Origin: Marinobacter sp. 1-4A
GTDB taxonomy: Bacteria; Pseudomonadota; Gammaproteobacteria; Pseudomonadales; Oleiphilaceae
Direction of reading: 5' to 3'
Assembly (NCBI RefSeq): GCF_016597725.1
Contig: NZ_VCGY01000001.1
Location: 434,001-498,000 of the forward strand
Length of the DNA stretch: 64,000 nucleotides
In this document: piece by piece, positions 1-8,213 of the stretch
How the letters are laid out: every line of letters begins with the position of its first letter
How positions within the stretch are numbered: position 1 is the stretch's first letter
Made by a program: the position numbers and the translations under genes
Notes under the pieces: model-generated
Seen by the model: only the letters and a program-made list of their open reading frames with translations
What the model was told of the DNA's origin: nothing
The model's database searches: none

Positions 1-306
1 CGTGAGATACCCGCCAATAGCACCGAGTATCAAGGTTGGCAGCAAGCCATAAATAGTCAGCTTCCATCGCGGAGAAAGCGGTACTTGAACACTCTGAACG
101 TTTCGGCTTCCGCGCTTTCGAAGGCTCGTTGGCAGGGCCACGATCGCCCCACTGATCAGCGCAATCGCCGTGAGCTGAAAAGGTGGGACAGAGCTGGCCA
201 AATCTACAAGCAAAGGCGCGCCAGCCCAGAGCACAACGGCGAAAAGGGCGGCAGTGATACTGACATAAAGTGGGCGGGAAGGGTTTGCGATAAGTTGCAC
301 CGTCAT
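1..306 (-). CDS. EamA/DMT-family permease, N-terminal part (runs off the window)
   Basis: This open frame starts at an ATG on the minus strand (304-306) and continues without a stop to base 1, giving the first 102 residues. The sequence shows three hydrophobic stretches: around residues 15-35 (containing AALFAVVLWAGAPLLVDLA), 43-60 (LTAIALISGAIVALP) and 83-101 (LTIYGLLPTLILGAIGGY). A short basic loop lies between the second and third. This matches the first helices of drug/metabolite transporters with EamA repeats, inner-membrane exporters of about 300 residues. The gene is divergent from a LysR regulator, which suggests that the regulator controls it. The substrate cannot be told. The family call is an inference from hydrophobicity and layout. 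Confidence 0.6.
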   Translation of the reverse strand, partial: MTVQLIANPSRPLYVSITAALFAVVLWAGAPLLVDLASSVPPFQLTAIALISGAIVALPTSLRKRGSRNVQSVQVPLSPRWKLTIYGLLPTLILGAIGGYLT

Positions 307-396
307 GACTCCTGTTTCTATGGGTGGATTGAAGGATGGACTGAAAAAATGGATTGAGTTCGACAGTGACAGGATAAGCATTTACCATTCATCACA

Positions 397-416
397 ATAT
401 CAATCGATTTTGATAT
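397..416. promoter_or_regulatory. LysR-type inverted repeat between divergent genes
   Basis: The arms ATATCAA and TTGATAT flank the six bases TCGATT. The repeat contains the T-N11-A core typical of LysR-type operators. A further half-site, TTGATATAT, lies at 432-440 next to the proposed regulator start. The site is in the 133-base gap between the EamA permease and the LysR gene, so it could serve autoregulation and control of the permease together. Confidence 0.55.
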
Positions 417-439
417 ATAGCATCACGAGGATTGATATA

Positions 440-1303
440 TTGAGAAACCGCATACTCGATTTGAACATGCTTCTTACGTTGGTAACCATTGCAGACACAG
501 GCACAGTCACCGCCGCAGCCGAAAGATTGGCCTACACCCAGTCCACTGTGAGCATGCAGCTAAACCGCCTGGAAACAGCGCTTGGCGTTCCGCTCCATGA
601 ACGGGACGGGCGGCGTATAAGATTCACCGCAGAAGGTCAGAAGCTGGTGGGTTACGCCAGAAAAATGCTGGAGCTTAATAACGAAGCTATTGATGACGTG
701 CAGCAGCGCCAAATTTCCGGAGAGCTAAACCTTGGAATTCCGGAGGATTATGCCTTTCTGTTGACCTCTGTACTGTCTCACTTCAACCGACAGTTCCCCG
801 CCGTGCAGTTGCAGGTTACCTGTCGCTCAAGCGTGGAGTTGGTCAAACACGTACAGGCAGGCACAATGGACTTGGCTGTGGTAACCCGCCAGGCGCGGTC
901 TCCGGGCGGTGAGGTCATCCGGCGCGAGCCTTTGTTATGGGCCGTAGGCGCCAATGCCCAGCCGTCACTGACCGATCCAATACCGTTGGCCTTTTACTCT
1001 CCGGGGGCTGATGTATTCCGAGATGTTGCCGAACAGGCGTTAACGAACGCCGGGCGCGATTGGCGAATGGCTTATTCAAGCCAGTCCATGACCGGGCTTA
1101 TGCCGGTTGTCGCCGCCGGGCTGGCAGTCGCGGTGATTACACGAAACATGCTCACCCCACAATTGCGAGTGCTGGACGAGCGCAGCGGCATGCCCGCCCT
1201 ACAATCGGTTGAGATTGCACTGCACCGGCCTGCTGGCAGGCCTTCAGAGCCAGCCAAACAATTGGCCGAGCTCATTAGAAGCCATTTGTCGACAACAGAT
1301 TGA
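440..1303 (+). CDS. LysR-family transcriptional regulator
   Basis: The protein (about 287 residues) begins with a winged helix-turn-helix, containing LTLVTIADTGTVTAAAERLA and then TQSTVSMQLNRLE. The periplasmic-binding-protein-like effector domain follows. I chose a TTG start at 440 because the LysR domain begins at RNRILDLN and a GAGG lies at 427-430, ten bases upstream. The longer open frame from 305 would add residues unlike the family and would run through the operator. ATG 467 would cut into the first helix. The neighbouring divergent EamA permease is the likely target. The inducer is unknown. Confidence 0.85.
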   Translation: MRNRILDLNMLLTLVTIADTGTVTAAAERLAYTQSTVSMQLNRLETALGVPLHERDGRRIRFTAEGQKLVGYARKMLELNNEAIDDVQQRQISGELNLGIPEDYAFLLTSVLSHFNRQFPAVQLQVTCRSSVELVKHVQAGTMDLAVVTRQARSPGGEVIRREPLLWAVGANAQPSLTDPIPLAFYSPGADVFRDVAEQALTNAGRDWRMAYSSQSMTGLMPVVAAGLAVAVITRNMLTPQLRVLDERSGMPALQSVEIALHRPAGRPSEPAKQLAELIRSHLSTTD

Positions 1304-1316
1304 GGTTAGACAGAAC

Positions 1317-1342
1317 GCGCGGCCAGACTACTCCCGCCGCGC
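1317..1342. terminator. GC-rich hairpin between convergent genes
   Basis: The arms GCGCGGC (1317-1323) and GCCGCGC (1336-1342) form a seven-base-pair stem with a twelve-base loop. It lies between the stop of the LysR gene and the stop of the convergent hemerythrin gene. Neither side has a T run, so it is at best a weak or Rho-assisted terminator. Confidence 0.3.
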
Positions 1343-1357
1343 CATGACAAAAACCGA

Positions 1358-1909
1358 TCAGGCGAAGGGGGAAGGCGCAGACTTGAATTCGTCGTACAAC
1401 TCCGGGTAGTCCTCTTTGAGTCTCGCCAAATTGGCCTGCGCGCCCTCCGGCAACATCTTGAGCAGGTTCTTTTGCTCTTCTTTTGTGAGCTTTTCACGGA
1501 AGAAGGGAAACAACAACTCCCGCTCTGCACGCAGATAGGCAAGGTGAGCATCCAGATACGCCTTGAGATCATCGGCAAAACGATCCATGGGAACCACGGC
1601 ATCCAGAAGAATCATGTCAATATTCTCGGAAAGCAGATTCAGGCGCTCTCGCAAGGCTTGATAATCTTCGGCCAACTGTTGTCCAACCTCGCCTTCCTTG
1701 AACTTCTTCGCCACATGATGCTCGCTGTAAAGTCGCTCCAAAGGGCCAACAAAGCTGTTCATGTAGTCGAGAATATAGTCCACAACCTCGCGTATCAGGT
1801 GAAAGTCCGGGCGCTCGCCATGGGTCAAAGACTCATGCCGCAGCAAGAGTACGTGTAGAAGCCGAGCCATGTTGGCGTGATCGTGACGCACTTGGTTAAG
1901 GGTTGCCAT
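1358..1909 (-). CDS. Hemerythrin (HHE) domain protein
   Basis: The 183-residue protein starts with MATLNQVRHDHANMARLLHV and is largely helical. Histidines and acidic residues are spaced as in the HHE cation-binding fold: HDH near residue 10, an H in the first helix pair, EHH near residue 75, and H..YLRAERE near residue 128. Proteins of this family bind a di-iron centre and act in oxygen, nitric oxide or iron handling. The start at 1909 was chosen over an upstream in-frame ATG at 1996 because GGAGG precedes it at suitable spacing and the domain begins there. No partner gene is evident. Confidence 0.8.
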   Translation of the reverse strand: MATLNQVRHDHANMARLLHVLLLRHESLTHGERPDFHLIREVVDYILDYMNSFVGPLERLYSEHHVAKKFKEGEVGQQLAEDYQALRERLNLLSENIDMILLDAVVPMDRFADDLKAYLDAHLAYLRAERELLFPFFREKLTKEEQKNLLKMLPEGAQANLARLKEDYPELYDEFKSAPSPFA

Positions 1910-2047
1910 AGTAAAGCCTCCGTTGCTGGTAGGTCGTATTATAGTTGGCTTTCCAAACTCTATATTGGATGCTTCTTTACTGGAATACCAGAGCACTCAG
2001 GCGGCACTGTTTGCGCTGGCACAAAACATCGATTAATTCACTCCAAT

Positions 2048-2658
2048 ATGGGCGCGCTACTGCACCAAGAAGTGCGTGGCATCTGTGTACTTGCGCCTGC
2101 TACCGGCGTTGCCCAGTACTTGTACGATGACTTCGCACGCTGGCTGAATACTCAAGGATTTCATGCCCTAACATTTGATTATGAAGGCATGGGACTATCG
2201 GTCAATGGTCATGTGAAAGACAGCAAAAGTGACAAGCTAAGCTGGGGAAAATACGATTGCCCAGCTGTTCTAGCTTTCGTTAAGGAGAACTTCCAAGGCT
2301 TGAAGGTTGTGTGGGTAGGCCACAGCGTGGGCGGCCACATGATTGGTTTTATGGGCCACAACCCCGATATACACCAAGTGATTACCGTAGGCTGCGGGAA
2401 CGGTTTGCCAGTGTACGCACACCCATTACCGCTATTGAGTTTTCCGATGACGATATGATGTCGCCCACCAACGTAAGGATGCTGCACGAGTTTTTTACCA
2501 ACGCACCGCAACAGCATATTCGGGTAACGCCGGAAGAGATTAACCAGAAGCGCATTGGCCATATTGGTTGGCATAGAAAGCGGTACGAGGTGCTTTGGGA
2601 GAAGGTGTTTGGGCCGGTGCTGCCGGGCTATGAGAGCGCCACAAACGTTAAATCCTGA
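2048..2658 (+). pseudogene. Alpha/beta hydrolase remnant with an internal out-of-frame deletion
   Basis: The first frame encodes an alpha/beta hydrolase N-half: APATGVAQYLYDDFARWL, then FDYEGMG, then the nucleophile elbow GHSVGGH and ITVGCGNG. It then runs out of frame at about 2391-2404. The C-terminal half continues in another frame as RERFASVRTPITAIEFSDDD and later IGHIGWHRKRYEVLW, ending at 2658. As I know the family, intact members have roughly 70-80 further residues between the GCGNG strand and the VR-P-I strand. This suggests a deletion of a little over 200 bases that also shifted the frame. The N-terminus is also poorly defined. The estimate of the missing length is from memory of the family, not an alignment. 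Confidence 0.7.
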
Positions 2659-3051
2659 TGCTGGCGTCCCGTCTGGCTAATTTGTTCCGCAAGCTTTCAC
2701 ACCTGCAAAAGCTTGAGGACCAGGCATTAACAGACGACCCGGATTACAAGCGAGTGCTGCAAACCGCGATTGTGACAGCTCGCAACGCCCCTTCCCACGA
2801 GCGCGTAATGACAACGCTGGAACACTGGGGCGTGGACGCCAATGAGGTTTTCTTCCTGGGCGGGATGAAGAAAGACCGCATTCTGAACGTACTCAAGCCC
2901 CACATGTTTTTTTGATGACCAAGGGTCGCATCTGGAATCCGACGCAGAGGATATTCCTATGGCGCATATTCCGCTTGGGGTGGCGAATCTGGAAAAGGGC
3001 GCGCAGGTGCACCCGCAGCCTCAAAGGCCAAACCGTTTTATTTTGCGATAG
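2658..3051 (+). pseudogene. 5'-nucleotidase (NT5C1-type) remnant, truncated and frameshifted
   Basis: The frame from 2658 contains AIVTARNAPSHERVMTTLEH and FFLGGMKKDRIL, the C-terminal part of the bacterial family related to cytosolic 5'-nucleotidase 1. It stops early at PHMFF. If one T of the seven-T run at 2907-2913 is removed, the frame continues as FFDDQGSHLESDAEDIPMAH and then IPLGVANLEKGAQ to a stop at 3049-3051. The N-terminal half of the usual protein is absent. The frameshift could be a sequencing error, but the missing N-terminus and the broken gene upstream support real decay. The end overlaps the convergent sigma-54 regulator by 31 bases. Confidence 0.7.
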
Positions 3052-4919
3052 AGGGTGGCTCGCGTTATACCCAGTTCACGCGCTGAAGCACTGACATTAT
3101 TATTGTGTTTTTCAAGCGCAGCCAGCACAGCTTCGCGCTCTGCAGCAGCCAGTCTTCCTGCGTTGGCGGCACTCGCCTCGGCCGGAAGGCTGTTGGCTTT
3201 GATCTCATCGGGTAAATGATCCACGTCGATAACACCCTCGCTTGAAAGCGCCTTTCCGAGGTTCAGAGCCTGCTGCAGCTCGCGGATGTTACCTTTCCAG
3301 GGGTGGTTCTTCAGCAAACTCCGGGCCTGATGCGTCAATACCGGTGGCGCTTCGGGCTTCGTGGCCAGAACCAACAAATGATCGATCATCGCATCAAGAT
3401 CGGCACGCTCTCGCAGAGCCGGTAGGAGCACTTTCAAGCCGTTGAGCCGATAGTAAAGATCGTCACGAAAGTCGCCCTTTTCCATCAGATCATCCAGGTT
3501 CCGGTGTGTGGCACAAATCAAAGAAAAGGAGACCGGACGAGCTCTTTCTTCCCCGAGCCGAACCACGGTTCGTTCCTGCAGCACGCGCAACAAACGCGCC
3601 TGAAACTCCACAGGCATATCGCCGATTTCGTCAAGGAACAGCGTGCCTCCGCTGGCTTCTTCAAACTTTCCTTTAGCGCCCCCTCTGCGCGCTCCGGTAA
3701 AGGCGCCTTCGGCGTAGCCAAACAACTCGGATTCAATAAGCCCCGCAGGAATGGCGGAGCAATTGACGGCAACAAAGGCACCTTTTGAAGTGGGCCCTGT
3801 TGCGTGTAACCAGCGGGCAAGAACTTCCTTGCCTGTGCCGGTCTCTCCATTGATGAGTATCGGAACACCATGCTGAAAAGCACGGCCTGCTTTCTCAAAA
3901 AGAGGCGTCATCGTGACGTCTGCAAAGAAAGGCGGAAGCAAAGAAGGCTGTTTGATTTCGGGGATTGCAGTGGCAGCAACAGGTGCAAGATCTCGGGACT
4001 CCGCGCGCAGATAGAGTCGCGACCCATTATGACACTCCACCTCGACTGGATGATGTTGCGAGCGCCTTACTTCATCAGGATGACAGGAAAAAAGATCAGC
4101 GAAACACACGCTACCCTGACTCTGTTCCAGACCGTCGAGATCCAGCATCTGTCGGGCTGAGGGGTTCGCACCCAGCACCTCGCCATCCTCACAGAAATGT
4201 ATCAACCCGCGCATTGGAGAGTCAGTCAGCTCCGGGCGGAAATGTATCGCCAGAACCAACGCGCCCGACAGATCTTCGACCATGCGGTTTTCAACCGCTC
4301 TGGTTGTCAACGCAACGGACTCAAGAACCCCCACCGGACGACCATCGTAGGGTTTGGACGCGTTCAAAGCTCCGATCAGCTTCCCGGATGGGTCAAAAAT
4401 GGGTACCGCAACGCAGGAAAGCCCTCGCAATTCATGCAAAAAATGCTCATTCCCACATACAACGGTCGGCCGGTGCTCCAGTAACGCACACCCCGGTCCA
4501 TTCGTGCCCGCTACGCCTTCTGAAAGGTCCACACCGGCACTCAGTGCCGAGCCCAGAACTTTATAATGGGGACTGTCGTTACCCAGGTAACGGATACTCC
4601 GCCCTCCCCGCTCCAGACAAGCCAATACCCAGCCTGCGGACCCCAAAGAACGGAATAAACGATGCATCTCCGGCTCAGCGTATCTCATCAGCTCTTGATG
4701 ACGGTCGCGGATATGCGGTAATTCGCTGCAAGACATGGCGTTAGACAGAACCTGATCGACGGGTGACAGGCCATACTCTCTGGAACGAAGCCAGGATCTC
4801 ATCACTTCATCCCGCACCCACTGCGAGGGCACGTCGCGCCCTTCATCAAATAATTCACGCGCTTGCTGAACCCGAATGTCCGGATCGAAACGATGTGCCT
4901 GCATAACCGCCCCCATCAA
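3021..4919 (-). CDS. Sigma-54-dependent activator, AcoR/AdhR type
   Basis: The 632-residue protein has an N-terminal sensory region with a GAF-like domain (roughly residues 75-215) and a central AAA+ domain. Visible motifs are Walker A GETGTGKE (near 358), the sigma-54 contact loop GAFTGA (near 404) and Walker B FLDEIGDM (near 426). A C-terminal Fis-type helix-turn-helix ends in ARELGITRATLYRKIKRFGL. This is the architecture of AcoR-like activators that open sigma-54 promoters in response to alcohols, acetoin or their products. It is divergent from the alcohol oxidation operon, which carries a -24/-12 promoter, so that operon is its probable target. The effector is inferred from context only. 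Confidence 0.9.
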   Translation of the reverse strand: MMGAVMQAHRFDPDIRVQQARELFDEGRDVPSQWVRDEVMRSWLRSREYGLSPVDQVLSNAMSCSELPHIRDRHQELMRYAEPEMHRLFRSLGSAGWVLACLERGGRSIRYLGNDSPHYKVLGSALSAGVDLSEGVAGTNGPGCALLEHRPTVVCGNEHFLHELRGLSCVAVPIFDPSGKLIGALNASKPYDGRPVGVLESVALTTRAVENRMVEDLSGALVLAIHFRPELTDSPMRGLIHFCEDGEVLGANPSARQMLDLDGLEQSQGSVCFADLFSCHPDEVRRSQHHPVEVECHNGSRLYLRAESRDLAPVAATAIPEIKQPSLLPPFFADVTMTPLFEKAGRAFQHGVPILINGETGTGKEVLARWLHATGPTSKGAFVAVNCSAIPAGLIESELFGYAEGAFTGARRGGAKGKFEEASGGTLFLDEIGDMPVEFQARLLRVLQERTVVRLGEERARPVSFSLICATHRNLDDLMEKGDFRDDLYYRLNGLKVLLPALRERADLDAMIDHLLVLATKPEAPPVLTHQARSLLKNHPWKGNIRELQQALNLGKALSSEGVIDVDHLPDEIKANSLPAEASAANAGRLAAAEREAVLAALEKHNNNVSASARELGITRATLYRKIKRFGL

Positions 4920-5053
4920 ACTGTATTGTTATTATCCGTCTGGCTGAAATGGGTGTATCAAAACGATCCAGCTTCTCAACGAGAGCTGCTTCCCCATTTT
5001 CACACAAACGCGTAAGCCTTTGTTTTTTAAAAACTATTAAAACAACGAAAATC

Positions 5054-5070
5054 TGGCATGCGCTCTGCTT
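5054..5070 (+). promoter_or_regulatory. Sigma-54 (-24/-12) promoter of the alcohol oxidation operon
   Basis: TGGCATGCGCTCTGCTT has GG at 5055-5056 and GC at 5067-5068 with exactly ten bases between, as sigma-54 holoenzyme requires. Transcription would start near 5080, about 35 bases before the first gene. A small inverted repeat, TCTC-AAC-GAGA, at 4974-4984 lies about 80 bases upstream and could be an activator site, but it is weak. The only sigma-54 activator gene nearby is transcribed divergently from this promoter. Confidence 0.75.
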
Positions 5071-5114
5071 ATACACACGTGCGATACCAACAAAACCAAT
5101 AAGGAATCTGCACT

Positions 5115-6038
5115 ATGCCATCTATACTAGACTATCAAAAAAGAAATTTACCCCTCTCCAGACAGCGAGGCCTGAGCACTGTTCCGGCTGTCTTTGCCAC
5201 ACTATTATTGGCTTCAGGCCCTACGATGGCTGTCGACGTAGATGCGGGCGATTACACGGCACTCCCGGCCGGTACTAACCTAGCAATGGGCTACTATCAA
5301 TTCGCTACACGCGATGCACTCTATTCCGACGGTAATAAAGCGCCGATTAACGCAGGGCTGGACTCACACATCGGAATTCTTCGTGGCGTGCACTTCACAG
5401 AAATTGCCGGTTATATCGTCGACCCTCAATTCCTTCTACCTGTAGGCAAGCTCGAAGGCAAGGACGACACATCGGGGCTTGGGGATGCCAGCGGCATTGG
5501 GGACCTGACATTAGCGGCCACTGTGTGGCTTGTGAATGAGCCGGAAAGTAACACCTATTTTGGCATCACACCGTTTGTCTTCGCGCCTACAGGGAGTTAT
5601 GACAAAAAAGACGCCCTGAACCTTGGTGAGAATCGCTGGAAGTATGCGTTGCAAGCAGGCTTTATCACCGGACTTACGCCCAACATTTCTTTGGATCTTG
5701 CCGGAGACGTTACGTTTTACGGCGAAAATGACGAATTTGGAGCCAGCAACGCAACGCTGAAACAGGATCCTTCTTATCAGCTCCAAGGCTATCTTCGCTA
5801 CCACATGAGCTCTCAATGGGATCTTCGGGCTGGCGTTTCCCATACTCTTGGGGGTGAAACAAAGGTAAACGGTATCGACCAGGACAATCGGATGTCCTAT
5901 ACCAAAATGACATTGGGAACGGCCTGGTTCGCAACACCGTCTTTACAGTTACTGGCAAATTACGGGACCGACCTATCTATAAGAAACGGATTCAAGGAAC
6001 AGCACCGTATAAACCTGCGCATTCTCAAAGCTTTTTAA
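5115..6038 (+). CDS. Outer-membrane channel-like protein of the phenol MetA/transporter family
   Basis: The 307-residue protein has a signal peptide ending near TMAVDVDAG. The rest has alternating short amphipathic strands and a terminal aromatic residue (RINLRILKAF), as in outer-membrane beta-barrels. Segments such as ITPFVFAPTGSYD and LGENRWKYALQAGFI resemble the family annotated as putative MetA-pathway or transporter proteins, often found beside catabolic dehydrogenases. AAGGAA lies eight bases before the ATG. As the first gene behind the sigma-54 promoter and upstream of a periplasmic alcohol dehydrogenase, it may help a hydrophobic alcohol cross the outer membrane. That role is inferred. 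Confidence 0.7.
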   Translation: MPSILDYQKRNLPLSRQRGLSTVPAVFATLLLASGPTMAVDVDAGDYTALPAGTNLAMGYYQFATRDALYSDGNKAPINAGLDSHIGILRGVHFTEIAGYIVDPQFLLPVGKLEGKDDTSGLGDASGIGDLTLAATVWLVNEPESNTYFGITPFVFAPTGSYDKKDALNLGENRWKYALQAGFITGLTPNISLDLAGDVTFYGENDEFGASNATLKQDPSYQLQGYLRYHMSSQWDLRAGVSHTLGGETKVNGIDQDNRMSYTKMTLGTAWFATPSLQLLANYGTDLSIRNGFKEQHRINLRILKAF

Positions 6039-6077
6039 ACGGCCAAAAACAGCAATAACAATGAAAAGGACCTTAAA

Positions 6078-8198
6078 ATGACATTGATAAAAAGCCACTC
6101 AAGAATTCGAATCAAGCAGCGAGCAGTCCCGGTGGCACTGATTGCATGCCTGGGCTTTGCGGGCGCTGATGCGATCGCAGCCAACCGTGTTGATCAGGTC
6201 AACGAGCGTTACATAAAGGAAAACGCCAAAACAGGTAAAGACTGGCCTACCCATGGTTTCGACCACGCAGAAACCCGCTTTAGCCCTCTGTCTCAGGTTT
6301 CATCCGATAACGTCGACAAGCTCGGGCTCGCCTGGTCCTACAACCTTGAATCGAGTCGTGGTGTTGAAGCCACGCCTTTGATTGTAGATGGCGTGATGTA
6401 CGTCACCGCGTCCTGGAGCGTCGTGCATGCACTCGATGCGAAAACCGGCAAGAAGCTGTGGACTTACGACCCTGAAGTACCACCTGAAACAGGCTCTAAG
6501 GGCTGCTGCGATGTTGTTAACCGGGGCGTTGCACTGTATGAAGGCAATGTCTACGTTGCTTCTTTCGATGGGCGACTGATCGCCATCAATGCAAAAACCG
6601 GGCAGAAAGTCTGGGAAAAAAACACACTGACCAACAGCGAAATGAGTTACACGATTACCGGTGCACCCCGCGTCTTTAACGGCAATGTGATTATAGGGAA
6701 TGGCGGCGCAGACCTTGGTGTAAGAGGCTACATCACAGCGTACGATGCAAAAACCGGTGAGCAAAAATGGCGTTGGTTTACCGTGCCAGGAAACCCGAAC
6801 GAGCCGTTTGAAAACGAGGCCATGGCCAAAGCAGCAAAAACCTGGGACCCAAACGGGAAGTACTGGGAAGCCGGCGGAGGTGGCACTGTCTGGAGCTCTA
6901 TGGTTTTTGATCCAGACCTAAACCTCATGTATATCGGCACGGGCAACGGATCTCCGTGGTCACACAAGAAGCGCAGCCCAGAGGGTGGAGACAATCTTTA
7001 TCTGGCCTCTATCGTTGCTCTTAACCCCGATACTGGGGAATACGTGTGGCATTATCAGGCGACGCCCGGCGACAACTGGGACTACACGTCAACACAGGAC
7101 ATGATTCTCAGTGATCTCGAAATCGATGGTGAGCTGCGCAAAGTTATTATGCAAGCTCCCAAAAACGGTTTCTTCTTTGTTATTGACCGCAAAACCGGAG
7201 AATTCCTTTCCGCCGAAAATTTTGTCGATGTGAACTGGGCTAAAGGATACGACAGCAATGGGCGGCCGATTGAAATTCCCGCGGCGCGAACCATGGAGGA
7301 GCCATTTGATATCAAGCCAGGTCCATTTGGCGGTCACAACTGGCATTCAATGTCTTTTAACTCGCAAACTGGGCTCGCCTACTTTCCAACTCAGCACATT
7401 CCTATAACGTTAGTAGAAGACCCGAACTGGACAGATATAGACAGTAATGAGCTGGGACAACCAATGAGTGGAGTTGGTTGGAATACCGCTTACAAACTAA
7501 ACGTAGCACCACCTTCCAGCAGACCCTTTGGTCGCCTCACCGCTTGGGACCCGGTTAAACAGCAGGAAGCTTGGCGTTACGAGCACGTATCCCCGTGGAA
7601 TGGCGGTACGCTTTCTACAGCGGGCAACCTCGTATTCCAGGGAACGGCAGATGCACGCTTTATGGCGTTTGATGCAAAGACAGGCAAGCAGCTTTGGGAA
7701 TCACCCATGGGCACCGGCGTTATTGCAGCTCCGGTCACTTATGAAGTTGATGGCACGCAATACGTGTCAATTGCAGCAGGCTGGGGCGGGGTTTACGGAA
7801 AGTCCCAGCGAGGTTCTGACCTGAAGACTCCCGGTACCGTCTATACCTTTGCACTGAACGCTACTGCCGAAATGCCGGAGTTCACAAAGTATCAATTGAA
7901 CTCATTGGTTTCGGGCGTCAAGTACGATCCGGAACTCATTGAGGAAGGCACCGGGCTTTACGTCAGTAACTGTGTATTTTGCCACGGTGTTCCCGGGGTA
8001 GATAAGGGCGGCAATATCCCTAATCTGGGTTACTCCAAGAGCGCAGTGATTGAAAACCTGAACACCTTTGTATTTAACGGCCCATTTGTCTCCAGAGGCA
8101 TGCCTGATTTTACCGGCATGCTGAGCGAAAGCGATGTCGAAAAAATAAAGGCCTTTATTCAGGGTACCGCTGACGCTATTCGCCCTAAAAACCAGTGA
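6078..8198 (+). CDS. PQQ-dependent quinohaemoprotein alcohol dehydrogenase
   Basis: The 706-residue precursor has a signal peptide (about residues 1-35), an eight-bladed PQQ propeller and a C-terminal cytochrome c domain. Visible features are the adjacent cysteine pair C143-C144 that forms the ring disulfide over PQQ, the catalytic Asp335 in GDNWDYTST, repeated W-motifs such as AKTGKKLWTYDPE, and the haem motif CVFCH at 632-636. The enzyme oxidises alcohols to aldehydes in the periplasm and passes electrons through its own haem. The residue two after the catalytic Asp is Thr337, not Asp, which points to a calcium rather than lanthanide enzyme. AAAAGGA precedes the start. It is in one operon with an aldehyde dehydrogenase. 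No PQQ biosynthesis gene is in the window. Confidence 0.93.
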   Translation: MTLIKSHSRIRIKQRAVPVALIACLGFAGADAIAANRVDQVNERYIKENAKTGKDWPTHGFDHAETRFSPLSQVSSDNVDKLGLAWSYNLESSRGVEATPLIVDGVMYVTASWSVVHALDAKTGKKLWTYDPEVPPETGSKGCCDVVNRGVALYEGNVYVASFDGRLIAINAKTGQKVWEKNTLTNSEMSYTITGAPRVFNGNVIIGNGGADLGVRGYITAYDAKTGEQKWRWFTVPGNPNEPFENEAMAKAAKTWDPNGKYWEAGGGGTVWSSMVFDPDLNLMYIGTGNGSPWSHKKRSPEGGDNLYLASIVALNPDTGEYVWHYQATPGDNWDYTSTQDMILSDLEIDGELRKVIMQAPKNGFFFVIDRKTGEFLSAENFVDVNWAKGYDSNGRPIEIPAARTMEEPFDIKPGPFGGHNWHSMSFNSQTGLAYFPTQHIPITLVEDPNWTDIDSNELGQPMSGVGWNTAYKLNVAPPSSRPFGRLTAWDPVKQQEAWRYEHVSPWNGGTLSTAGNLVFQGTADARFMAFDAKTGKQLWESPMGTGVIAAPVTYEVDGTQYVSIAAGWGGVYGKSQRGSDLKTPGTVYTFALNATAEMPEFTKYQLNSLVSGVKYDPELIEEGTGLYVSNCVFCHGVPGVDKGGNIPNLGYSKSAVIENLNTFVFNGPFVSRGMPDFTGMLSESDVEKIKAFIQGTADAIRPKNQ

Positions 8199-8213
8199 AT
8201 TGAGGAAATAACA

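Noticed and set aside
305-439. Longer LysR start at 305
   Set aside because: The extra N-terminal residues are unlike the family and the frame would cover the LysR inverted repeat and divergent promoter region.
3965-4744. Long open frame of 259 codons on the plus strand
   Set aside because: It is antisense to the sigma-54 activator, has no family motifs and reads as Arg/Pro/Ser-rich shadow sequence.
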